Positions 1-5,880 of a stretch of 7,729 nucleotides of DNA are shown here, piece by piece; position 1 is the first letter of the stretch; each line of letters begins with the position of its first letter. Source of the DNA: Gammaproteobacteria bacterium. Its GTDB lineage: Bacteria > Pseudomonadota > Gammaproteobacteria > SZUA-229. Made by a program: the position numbers and the translations under genes. The stretch spans positions 1 to 7,729 of the forward strand of contig WFUQ01000029.1 of the NCBI GenBank assembly GCA_015484935.1. The letters run 5' to 3'. The notes beneath the pieces were generated by a model. The model saw nothing but the letters and a program-made list of their open reading frames with translations. It did no database searches and was not told where the DNA came from.

Positions 1-189
1 ACCTTGTCTGGATTGGTTCGCGATGCATTGTCGGAGATCGATCTGCCCGTTGCTGAAACGACTCTACGTAAAAGGGCGGTCTTCAGAAACAGTGCGATGG
101 AAGGTAAGAGCGTTTTTGAAATGGGGCGGCGCGGTATCGATGCTGCCAGTGAAATAGATGAACTTATCAATGAGGTGATCAAGGTATGA
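1..189 (+). CDS. mcdA: ParA-family partition ATPase, C-terminal end (probable carboxysome positioner McdA), partial
   Basis: Only the last 62 codons are in the window; the gene starts upstream and ends at TGA 187-189. The visible part matches the C-terminal end of ParA/MinD-type ATPases: an Arg-rich 'TLRKRAVFRNS' strand-turn, then 'GKSVFEMGR' and a final helix containing 'AASEIDELINEVI'. The deviant Walker A and other nucleotide-binding motifs lie upstream and cannot be checked. ParA-family ATPases bind DNA nonspecifically and form gradients on the nucleoid that distribute cargo. The stop overlaps the start of a small basic gene by four bases (ATGA), so the two are translationally coupled. 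With cbbR and a bicarbonate transporter downstream, the best reading is McdA, which spaces carboxysomes with McdB. A plasmid-type or other orphan ParA is the alternative. ParA family is fairly sure; the McdA role is inferred from context. Confidence 0.7.
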   Translation, partial: TLSGLVRDALSEIDLPVAETTLRKRAVFRNSAMEGKSVFEMGRRGIDAASEIDELINEVIKV

Positions 190-416
190 GTAGTAACGAC
201 AAAGCAAAGCATAAGTTAATGGAATCCATGCGTATGACCAAAGCGAGTACAGATAAGAAGATCAAGGAACCTGTCAAGAAGACTAAGACCGCCTCTCAGG
301 GTGCCAGAACTGCTGTGCAACAAAAGAAAGCTGCTGCTGGCAAAAAAGAGTCAGTAAATACACTGAAATCCCCGGTTGACACTTATCAGTCCGTGCGACG
401 TGTCTGGCCTGATTGA
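186..416 (+). CDS. mcdB: Small basic protein, probable alpha-carboxysome positioning adaptor McdB
   Basis: A 76-residue protein with 15 Lys and 4 Arg against 7 acidic residues, with low-complexity Lys/Ala/Thr/Ser/Gln content and no predicted membrane segment, so probably disordered. It ends in 'SVRRVWPD', with its only Trp (W74) three residues from the end. The start is well supported: GAGGTGA at 172-178 lies 7 bases before the ATG, and the ATG overlaps the parA stop. Known from the family: alpha-type McdB proteins are short, charged, disordered partners encoded next to a ParA-type McdA, and carry an invariant Trp near the C terminus needed for association with carboxysomes. The size, charge, terminal Trp and coupling to parA all fit. 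The sequence is too low in complexity to identify by itself, so the assignment rests on architecture and neighbourhood. Another ParA adaptor or ParB substitute is possible. Confidence 0.65.
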   Translation: MSSNDKAKHKLMESMRMTKASTDKKIKEPVKKTKTASQGARTAVQQKKAAAGKKESVNTLKSPVDTYQSVRRVWPD

Positions 417-661
417 AGTTCCTGACTCATCGATAATTATCAATAGGTAGTGCCTTAAATCTTGATTAGTAGTGTCTAGATATTCATACGAGACTCATAA
501 ATATTGCATTTGTACTTACCTGGATGAGCAGGATGCGCCCTATTACCATGAAAAATATATGGTCTTAATAATGATAGGCTATTATCTATAGGTAATAGAG
601 ATAATATTGATATCCATGTATGTCTGAATGAGGCATACTGTCCTTATGAAGGGTGCCAGCA
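417..661. other. AT-rich intergenic region between mcdB and the small ORF/cbbR
   Basis: About 245 bases with no convincing gene, clearly AT-richer than both sides. It holds a 10-bp palindrome GATAATTATC at 432-441, the LysR-type dyad at 581-605 and a weaker dyad at 618-638. No GC-rich hairpin with a T-run follows mcdB, so I see no intrinsic terminator for the upstream operon. The region probably carries the cbbR promoter, but no pair of -35/-10 hexamers is good enough to name. Confidence 0.5.
579..605. promoter_or_regulatory. Candidate LysR-type (CbbR) operator, T-N11-A dyad
   Basis: Perfect 7-bp inverted repeat ATTATCT (581-587) and AGATAAT (599-605) separated by exactly 11 bases. This gives the T-N11-A core typical of LysR-family binding boxes. 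A TTA-N8-TAA (582-595) inside it also fits the loose CbbR consensus TNA-N7/8-TNA. LysR regulators usually bind near their own promoter, and cbbR starts about 230-280 bases downstream. A second pairing of the same bases (579-586 with 591-598, TATA loop, one G-T pair) could form an RNA hairpin instead. Operator function is inferred. Confidence 0.4.
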
Positions 662-859
662 ATGACGACTTTAGAGTTGATTTTTTCTTTATCTGTAAAT
701 GATTTTGCTGTACCTGAAAATAAGGAAATTGTAGAAACCGTTGAATATATAGAGGCATGCAGAGAAGATCCTGATGCGCATGCTGATTGTAAAAATATAC
801 TCGAACAGTACATTGAGATGAAAGATCAGACTGATGAGCCTTATATCAACATACAATGA
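662..859 (+). CDS. Small acidic protein of unknown function upstream of cbbR
   Basis: A 65-residue ORF from ATG 662. I chose this start because GAAGGG at 648-653 is a good Shine-Dalgarno 8 bases upstream; an in-frame GTG at 653 sits inside that site and is less likely. The protein is strongly acidic (16 Asp/Glu against 4 Lys/Arg), has two cysteines (C33, C43), a hydrophobic start (LELIFSL), and probably a long helix over residues 20-53. There is no signal peptide and no domain I recognise. It ends 26 bases inside the longest cbbR reading frame, or 25 bases before the internal cbbR ATG at 885, so it may be translationally coupled to cbbR. The good ribosome site and coding-like protein support it, while the AT-rich setting and lack of a family weaken it. 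It may be a spurious ORF in the cbbR leader. Confidence 0.42.
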   Translation: MTTLELIFSLSVNDFAVPENKEIVETVEYIEACREDPDAHADCKNILEQYIEMKDQTDEPYINIQ

Positions 860-1913
860 TAGTGGATATACTCCACCGGCAGCCATGCCGGAGCACCTTA
901 TTCGTTATACCACGCTCCGTCAGTTCCAGGTCTTCGAAGCCATCTACCGACTAGGCAGCTTTACTCAGGCAGCTGACGAGCTCTGTCTTACTCAGCCTAC
1001 CGTTTCCATGCAGATAAAGAAATTAACTGAAGCGATCGGTTTGCCGTTATTTGAGCATGTTGGTCGAAACGTTGAGCCGACGGAATTAGGTAACGAGCTA
1101 TACAGTACATGTCGGGCTATGTTTGAAACGCTGGCGAATCTGGAAATGAAAGCGTCTGATATGAAAGGCCTTAAACGCGGACGCTTGCGTATGGGTGTTA
1201 TTACGACGGCAAAATATCTGGCTCCAGAAATGCTGGGGGAGTTCAGCCATATCTACACAGGTATCGACCTCTCATTAAAAGTTACCAACCGGGATAGCAT
1301 TATACGGCGCATTCGCGCTAACGAAGATGATCTGTATATCATGGGTCAGGCACCGGAGGGTGAGTTCGAGGTTGAAGCTTTCTCCTTTGCCCCTAATCCG
1401 CTTGTCGTGATGGCGCCACGCAATCATCCGCTGGTTGACAAGAAAAATATTAGTCTGAAAGAGATAGTCAAGGAACCATTTATTGTCCGTGAACCTGGCT
1501 CTGGAATCCGTGATGCTATGTTCAAAGCGTTTGATGAAATAGGGAAGCGTCCTGCTATACGCATGGAGCTGGGGAATAATGAGGCGATAAAGCATGCTGT
1601 TGCAGGTGGTCTTGGCCTGTCAGTCCTGTCACTGCATACATTGTCGCTGGAAGGCACTGATGGTCCGGTGGCAATCCTCGACGTCAAGGGTTTCCCTATC
1701 TTGCGTAATTGGTATATCGTTTATCCAAAAGGTAAAGAGCTTTCTCTGGTCGCGCAAACATTTCTGGACTTTGTTATTGATTCTGAGTCGACAATCCGAG
1801 AGCGCATGCAGAAAATGTGGCCTAAGTTAGAGAATATTCTCAAAGAAAAAGAAAGATCCGCATCTTGTAATAATAGCGTCAGCAAGAAAAAGCCAGCCAA
1901 AAAACGAAAGTAG
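834..1913 (+). CDS. cbbR: LysR-type transcriptional regulator, CbbR family
   Basis: DNA-binding regulator expected to control Calvin-cycle and carboxysome/Ci-uptake genes in response to metabolites. Numbered from ATG 834 (359 aa): winged helix-turn-helix at about 27-85 with 'TLRQFQVFEAI', 'GSFTQAADEL' and 'LTQPTVSMQIKKL'. The effector-binding region follows, with CbbR-like blocks 'GVITTAKYLAPE' (121-132), 'NRDS' (152-155), 'IMGQAPEG' (169-176), 'REPGSG' (219-224) and 'NNEAIKHAVAGGLGLS' (248-263). Usual CbbR length is about 300-330; the excess is an N-terminal extension and a Lys-rich tail (KKKPAKKRK). The start is uncertain: neither ATG 834 nor ATG 885 has a clear Shine-Dalgarno, and 885 gives a more typical N terminus ('MPEHLIRYTTLRQ'). 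It lies between mcdAB and the bicarbonate transporter on the same strand, its likely targets. Family call is firm; the exact regulon is inferred. Confidence 0.93.
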   Translation: MSLISTYNDSGYTPPAAMPEHLIRYTTLRQFQVFEAIYRLGSFTQAADELCLTQPTVSMQIKKLTEAIGLPLFEHVGRNVEPTELGNELYSTCRAMFETLANLEMKASDMKGLKRGRLRMGVITTAKYLAPEMLGEFSHIYTGIDLSLKVTNRDSIIRRIRANEDDLYIMGQAPEGEFEVEAFSFAPNPLVVMAPRNHPLVDKKNISLKEIVKEPFIVREPGSGIRDAMFKAFDEIGKRPAIRMELGNNEAIKHAVAGGLGLSVLSLHTLSLEGTDGPVAILDVKGFPILRNWYIVYPKGKELSLVAQTFLDFVIDSESTIRERMQKMWPKLENILKEKERSASCNNSVSKKKPAKKRK

Positions 1914-1934
1914 ACCGCTAGTGATAACAATAGA

Positions 1935-1955
1935 ATGACGCTTATTGGTAGTCAT
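1935..1955. promoter_or_regulatory. Weak candidate LysR-type dyad upstream of the transporter
   Basis: ATGAC (1935-1939) and GTCAT (1951-1955) are perfect inverted repeats with an 11-base spacer, and TTA-N7-TCA (1942-1954) inside fits the loose CbbR consensus TNA-N7/8-TNA. Pairing can extend outward to 1931-1958 with one bulged base. Five-base arms at a fixed spacing are expected by chance about once in a thousand positions, so this is suggestive only. Its position ahead of a likely CbbR target is the main reason to record it. Confidence 0.25.
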
Positions 1956-1979
1956 CTATAGCACCCATCACTATTAACA

Positions 1980-2001
1980 ATGAGTAATTCTCGTTACTCA
2001 T
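1980..2001. promoter_or_regulatory. Perfect 8-bp inverted repeat in the transporter leader
   Basis: ATGAGTAA (1980-1987) and TTACTCAT (1994-2001) flank the 6-base loop TTCTCG. It lies 72 bases before the transporter start. It has no following T-run and an AT-rich stem, so it is a poor terminator. An operator for a dimeric regulator or a leader hairpin in the transporter mRNA are both possible. The even-length symmetry does not give a T-N11-A core, so CbbR is not the obvious binder. Confidence 0.4.
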
Positions 2002-2073
2002 ATTCATAATATCTCCGGTATTTCTCTTGTCATTATTATAGGGACACTGTTGTATTAAGAATTATGTGGCGGC

Positions 2074-3783
2074 ATGCAACTTTTTAACGAAATAAACTTA
2101 GGAAACATACGCGGTGACCTGTTCGGTGGTGTTACTGCAGCAGTTATTGCCTTGCCTATGGCTCTGGCGTTTGGTGTTGCATCAGGTGCTGGTGCAGAAG
2201 CAGGCCTGTATGGTGCAATCCTCGTAGGTCTGGTCGCTGCTCTGTTCGGTGGTTCACCCACATTGATTTCGGAACCGACTGGTCCGATGACGGTTGTCTT
2301 TACTGCTGTCATCGCAAAGCTGATTGCTTCAGACCCCGAGAGTGGAATGGCGATGGCGTTTACTGTCGTGATTATGGCAGGCATGTTTCAGATTCTTTTT
2401 GGTGTGATGAGGCTGGGTAAATATGTGACCTTGATGCCTTATACTGTCGTGTCTGGCTTTATGTCAGGTATCGGTATTATCCTTATCATCTTGCAGATAG
2501 GGCCTGTGCTGGGGCAACCTGCTCCAGGCGGTGGTGTCATTGGTGTAGTAGAAAATCTCCCGGTATTAGTTTCTGGTTTGCAAGTGGATGAGGCTGCATT
2601 AGCAATATTGACGCTTGCCATACTTTTTCTGATACCGAATAAAAGCAAGCAATATCTTCCTCCACCATTGGTTGCGCTCGTCGTCTGTACCTTGATATCG
2701 GTGCTATTGTTCAGCCCGACAGATATACGACGTATAGGTGAGATACCAACAGGGTTACCTGATTTTCAACTGCCAGTATTCAGCAGCCAACAATGGGGAA
2801 CGATGTTGGTAGATGCCATCGTATTGGGTATGTTGGGATGTATCGATGCCTTGCTCACCTCAGTTATCGCAGATAGTATCACCCGTAAACGACACAAGTC
2901 GGACAAGGAGCTGGTCGGCCAGGGTATAGGCAATATCATGTCCGGGCTGTTTGGTGGCTTGCCTGGTGCAGGTGCGACGATGGGTACGGTTGTGAATATC
3001 CAGGCTGGGGCACGAACAGCCCTGTCTGGCTTGATAAGAGCGGTTATATTGCTTGTGGTCGTCTTGTGGGCAGCTGGTCTGACTTCAGTAATTCCATTGG
3101 CAGTCTTGTCTGGTATCGCGTTAAAGGTAGGCGTAGATATCATCGACTGGAGTTTTCTTAAGCGCGCACACCTTATTTCAGGTAAAGGGGCTCTGATCAC
3201 CTACGGCGTAATACTCCTGACAGTTTTTGTTGATCTGATAGCTGCTGTCGGTGCAGGCCTGTTCATCGCCAACATCATGACGATCACACGACTATCTGAA
3301 CTGCAGGGTGATGATGTCAAAGCGATAACAGACCCTGATAGTGCTGATTCCGATACTAACGATATAGAGTTATCCGCGCGCGAAAAAGAAATATTAAGAG
3401 ATGCCAAAGGTAAAATCATGTTGTTATATTTACGTGGCACGATGATTTTCGGTAGCTCGAGAGCGATCACACGTAAGAACTCACAAATCGGTGGCTGCCA
3501 TACGCTGGTTGTTGATGTCACTGACGTTAAACATCTTGGTGTTTCAGCTGCTTTAGCGCTCGAAGATTCTATTCTTGAAATGATTAATGCGGGCCGTGAA
3601 GTCTATATCGTTACAAGTAGAGAGCAGTCTCTGCAGCGACTGGGTAAACTGGGTGTCCTCAAAAAAATACCTGAAGAGAATATTGTTGATAGCAGATTGA
3701 TTGCGTTGGAACGTATCAGAGATAGAGATAGTGTGCCGGGCAAGTCACAAACATTCAATGATGGTGCTGTAGTCAGTACATGA
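2074..3783 (+). CDS. bicA: SulP-family bicarbonate transporter, BicA-like
   Basis: Inner-membrane SLC26/SulP transporter, most probably Na+-dependent bicarbonate uptake. The 569 aa closely resemble cyanobacterial BicA in length and motifs: 'GDLFGGVTAAVIALPMALAFG' region (14-34), 'SEPTGPMTVV' (66-75), 'LMPYTVVSGFMSGIGI' (120-135), 'LGMLGCIDALLTSV' (251-264) and 'GLFGGLPGAGATMGTVVNIQ' (291-310). Residues I recall as forming the BicA ion site occur at the same numbers: T69, D258, T262, G300, A301, T302. The membrane domain runs to about residue 405, followed by an acidic linker (413-430) and a cytoplasmic STAS domain (about 446-550) with 'DVTDVKHLGVSAALALED'. The start gives the expected N terminus, but the ribosome site is weak. 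Position behind cbbR in a carboxysome locus supports inorganic carbon as substrate, since SulP members can also carry sulfate or other anions. It would supply bicarbonate to carboxysomes. Confidence 0.93.
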   Translation: MQLFNEINLGNIRGDLFGGVTAAVIALPMALAFGVASGAGAEAGLYGAILVGLVAALFGGSPTLISEPTGPMTVVFTAVIAKLIASDPESGMAMAFTVVIMAGMFQILFGVMRLGKYVTLMPYTVVSGFMSGIGIILIILQIGPVLGQPAPGGGVIGVVENLPVLVSGLQVDEAALAILTLAILFLIPNKSKQYLPPPLVALVVCTLISVLLFSPTDIRRIGEIPTGLPDFQLPVFSSQQWGTMLVDAIVLGMLGCIDALLTSVIADSITRKRHKSDKELVGQGIGNIMSGLFGGLPGAGATMGTVVNIQAGARTALSGLIRAVILLVVVLWAAGLTSVIPLAVLSGIALKVGVDIIDWSFLKRAHLISGKGALITYGVILLTVFVDLIAAVGAGLFIANIMTITRLSELQGDDVKAITDPDSADSDTNDIELSAREKEILRDAKGKIMLLYLRGTMIFGSSRAITRKNSQIGGCHTLVVDVTDVKHLGVSAALALEDSILEMINAGREVYIVTSREQSLQRLGKLGVLKKIPEENIVDSRLIALERIRDRDSVPGKSQTFNDGAVVST

Positions 3784-3796
3784 TAATTCTACATTG

Positions 3797-5026
3797 TCAG
3801 AAGGCGTATCCTTGTTTCAAGACAGTGACACGCGTCGTGCGTTCATGCCTGATTTTTTCTGCCAGTTTTTTATTCTCATAACCCTGTTCGATGAGTGTGC
3901 GAACATCGATATCGCTGCTGACTTGCAATGATTCTCTCAGATAATCGCCTTGCGGGAATTCACGGTCTTCGTAACCTGGGCGACCGCGGGCATCGGCTTC
4001 ACTGGCCAATAAAAACTTCTCGAAACGTTCGGGTTTTCTGAACGCATCTAGCTGTTCAAGGGTTTTAACGACGGTTGCCGGTTTGAGTTCGAGTGCGCGA
4101 TGGTAGTGCAGGTGAAAACGGGCGGTGCGTTCTGCCAGATCTCGATAATCATTCGGGATGCGCATACGTTTGCATACATCCAGTACGATGTCGGCGCCAC
4201 GGGCTTCGTGGTTGATGTGGCGCGGCCACTCTTGCTCGGGAGTGGTGCCTTTGCCGAGATCGTGTACCAGGGCGGCGAATCTTGTCTGTGCATCATCACT
4301 TAATCGACAGGCCTGTTCCAGTACCATCATAGTGTGGATACCGGTATCTATTTCCGGGTGATGTTCTTCAGGTTGGGGCACACCCCAGAGACGATCCAGT
4401 TCCGGGATGATCCGTGCCAGAGCGCCGCATCGTCTGAGTATGTCGATGAAAGCCGTCGGCGTTTTTTCACCGAGTGCTTTATTCATCTCCTGCCAGACTC
4501 GCTCCGGTACCAGCGCATCGACTTCACCATCGTTGACCATCTGTGACATGAGCGCCATGGTGTCGTTGGCGACGGTGAAACCGAGGTGGGTATATCTGGC
4601 GGCGAAACGCGCGACGCGCAGGATGCGTACTGGATCTTCAGCGAAGGCAGGTGAGACATGGCGTAACACTCTGTCCTTGATATCCTGCCGACCATTGAAC
4701 GGATCGAAAAGCTCGTCATCCATATCCCTGGCGATCGCATTGATGGTCAGGTCGCGTCTTTCCAGGTCCTGTTCCAGTGTGATATCCGGTGAGGCGTGAA
4801 CCGCAAAGCCTTTATAGCCGGGTGCGGTCTTGCGCTCGGTCCGTGCCAGCGCGTATTCTTCTTTGGTGTCGGGATGCAGAAAGACGGGGAAGTCCTTGCC
4901 CACCTGCTGATAACCGGATTGCAGCATCTCCTGTGGTGTGGCGCCGACCACGACCCAGTCTCTTTCCGAGAACGGGTAGCCAAGTAATTCATCGCGTACG
5001 GCACCGCCGACTAAAAATATCTGCAT
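3797..5026 (-). CDS. cca: Multifunctional CCA-adding enzyme (tRNA nucleotidyltransferase)
   Basis: Adds and repairs the 3' CCA end of tRNAs from CTP and ATP without a template; the enterobacterial type also has HD-domain phosphohydrolase activity. 409 aa, against about 412 in E. coli Cca, with alignment free of gaps through most of the N-terminal half. Visible motifs: 'GGAVRD' (7-12), the metal site 'ERDWVVVG' (21-28), 'RRDLTINA' (90-97), 'EDPVRILRVAR' (130-140, with the template Arg pair R137 and R140) and 'HPEIDTGIH' (223-231). The HD motif is 'LVHDLGKG' (253-260, H255/D256). The first metal-binding acid is Glu21 instead of the Asp seen in E. coli, a conservative change. The ribosome site before ATG is weak. 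It is convergent with the transporter (13-bp gap) and divergent from the small gene on its other side. Confidence 0.97.
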   Translation of the reverse strand: MQIFLVGGAVRDELLGYPFSERDWVVVGATPQEMLQSGYQQVGKDFPVFLHPDTKEEYALARTERKTAPGYKGFAVHASPDITLEQDLERRDLTINAIARDMDDELFDPFNGRQDIKDRVLRHVSPAFAEDPVRILRVARFAARYTHLGFTVANDTMALMSQMVNDGEVDALVPERVWQEMNKALGEKTPTAFIDILRRCGALARIIPELDRLWGVPQPEEHHPEIDTGIHTMMVLEQACRLSDDAQTRFAALVHDLGKGTTPEQEWPRHINHEARGADIVLDVCKRMRIPNDYRDLAERTARFHLHYHRALELKPATVVKTLEQLDAFRKPERFEKFLLASEADARGRPGYEDREFPQGDYLRESLQVSSDIDVRTLIEQGYENKKLAEKIRHERTTRVTVLKQGYAF

Positions 5027-5074
5027 AGGCTAATGTTGCCATAGTGAGCGGTGTTTTTGTTAAAGTCATCGATT
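5027..5074. other. Short divergent intergenic region, cca / small protein
   Basis: 48 bases separate the start of cca (- strand) from the preferred start of the small + strand gene. Any promoters for the two genes must overlap here or lie within the opposite coding sequence. No strong hexamers or dyads are seen. Confidence 0.35.
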
Positions 5075-5266
5075 ATGAGACAGGATAAAGACAGGCAGAC
5101 TTCGACACCCGGTGTTTCCAGAGAGGACAGGATTTCAGACGAGGGCCTGCAACGCCTGCGTAAACAGTTGTCATCTGGCGTGAAGATCAGTAAACCCGTA
5201 CTCGATCAATGGGTGAAGCGCTATGGTGACAAGGCGAAAACCATCATCGAACAATACACCGTTTAG
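5075..5266 (+). CDS. Small hypothetical protein, hydrophilic
   Basis: 63 aa from ATG 5075; an in-frame GTG at 5051 would add eight residues (MFLLKSSI), but the ATG gives the more natural start. The ribosome site is weak for both. The first 20 residues are polar and probably disordered. The rest looks like a compact helical unit: 'RISDEGLQRLRKQLSSGV', then 'ISKPVLDQWVKRYGD' and 'AKTIIEQY'. This pattern of hydrophobic spacing with a Trp and a conserved-looking 'RYG' suggests a real small protein, perhaps a helix-turn-helix or binding module, but I do not recognise a family. It is divergent from cca and lies 82 bases before the CarS-like gene on the same strand, so the two may be cotranscribed. 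Confidence 0.6.
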   Translation: MRQDKDRQTSTPGVSREDRISDEGLQRLRKQLSSGVKISKPVLDQWVKRYGDKAKTIIEQYTV

Positions 5267-5348
5267 GACGAGCGAATACAGGATGCACATCCCAGGTTGT
5301 TTTTCGATCCTGCTTGTCAACCATAGCCAACAGACCAGGTAAGCGGAT

Positions 5349-5852
5349 ATGCTGTTGACCGAAATTTTCACCGCATCATTTTTCCATCTGTTGCTACTGC
5401 TTATCGTGGCAAATGGCACCCCGATTATTCTGCGTGACCTGTTCGGAAAACATTTCGATTCTGCGCTGGATGCAGGTATCCTGTTTTTTGACGGTCAGCC
5501 GCTGTTAGGTGGGTCCAAAACGTGGCGCGGGGTTTTCGGTTCGATCATCCTCACCACTGTTGCCGCTATTTCGATGGGGTATGCTGCACAGATAGGAGTG
5601 GCAGTCGGCCTGCTGGCGATGTCGGGCGATCTGTGTGCCAGTTTTATCAAACGACGGTTGAAATTACAGCCCAGCAGTATGGCGCCGCTGTTGGATCAGG
5701 TTCCGGAGGCCCTGTTACCAGCTTATATGATGCAGCAGATATTCAGTCTGGATGCGGTATCGATGACGGTACTAATCATCGCGTTTATCATCTTTGAATT
5801 GAGCGTGTCAGTTCTGTTATACCGGATAGGTATCAGGAAACGGCCGTATTGA
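5349..5852 (+). CDS. CDP-archaeol synthase family (CarS/DUF46-like) membrane protein
   Basis: 167 aa, the usual size of CarS-like proteins, which belong with the CdsA-type CTP:lipid cytidylyltransferases. Hydrophobic segments lie at about 5-22, 62-82, 84-96 and 138-158, so it is an inner-membrane protein. Family motifs: 'ANGTPIILRD' (21-30), 'DGQPLLGGSKTWRG' (48-61), 'SGDLCASFIKRRL' (92-104) and 'LLDQVPEALLP' (114-124); the Lys/Arg and Asp residues there are the likely CTP and metal ligands. In archaea CarS activates unsaturated archaetidic acid (DGGGP) with CTP to make CDP-archaeol. Bacteria lack that ether lipid route, so the substrate here is probably a phosphatidate or an unknown lipid phosphate. 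AGGT at 5336-5339 is a modest ribosome site. It is convergent with the next gene, with 28 bp between the stops. Confidence 0.85.
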   Translation: MLLTEIFTASFFHLLLLLIVANGTPIILRDLFGKHFDSALDAGILFFDGQPLLGGSKTWRGVFGSIILTTVAAISMGYAAQIGVAVGLLAMSGDLCASFIKRRLKLQPSSMAPLLDQVPEALLPAYMMQQIFSLDAVSMTVLIIAFIIFELSVSVLLYRIGIRKRPY

Positions 5853-5880
5853 GTGATCTGTTAGCTATCTCTTGAGCGTT

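Larger units (their letters stand above)
1914..2073. other. Intergenic region between cbbR and the bicarbonate transporter
   Basis: 160 bases with no gene, AT-rich. It contains an ATGAC-N11-GTCAT dyad (1935-1955) and the perfect hairpin at 1980-2001. No T-run follows either, so a standard intrinsic terminator for cbbR is not evident. The transporter promoter or a regulatory leader probably lies here; I cannot assign -35/-10 boxes with confidence. Confidence 0.45.

Noticed and set aside
424..498. Direct repeat GACTCAT at 424-430 and 492-498
   Set aside because: Seven bases, only two copies and no regular spacing to other elements; expected by chance in AT-rich DNA.
618..638. GTATG-N11-CATAC dyad ahead of the small ORF
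   Set aside because: The 11-base spacing is LysR-like, but five-base arms are too short to support it alone.
586..886. Two overlapping - strand ORFs opposite the small acidic ORF and the cbbR start
   Set aside because: They have no ribosome site or recognisable motifs, and low-complexity Ser/Ile/Tyr-rich products typical of antisense reading of AT-rich DNA.
2766..3521. Long - strand ORFs inside the bicarbonate transporter gene
   Set aside because: They mirror a highly conserved membrane protein on the + strand; the products are Pro/Thr/Ile-rich antisense shadows.
3716..3731. Short AGAGAT tandem repeat near the transporter C terminus
   Set aside because: Two copies encoding Arg-Asp-Arg-Asp in the STAS tail; too short to be a meaningful repeat.
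3859..3864. Glu instead of Asp at the first metal-site position of Cca as a sign of inactivity (the residue itself is near 4964)
   Set aside because: The change is conservative, every other motif is intact, and class II nucleotidyltransferases tolerate Asp or Glu there.
4407..4799. A 130-aa + strand ORF inside cca
   Set aside because: It is Ser/Arg-rich antisense to a firmly identified enzyme, with no ribosome site.
5281..5292. GGATG-CA-CATCC inverted repeat before the CarS-like gene
   Set aside because: Five-base arms with a two-base gap cannot form a stable hairpin, and no regulator is suggested.
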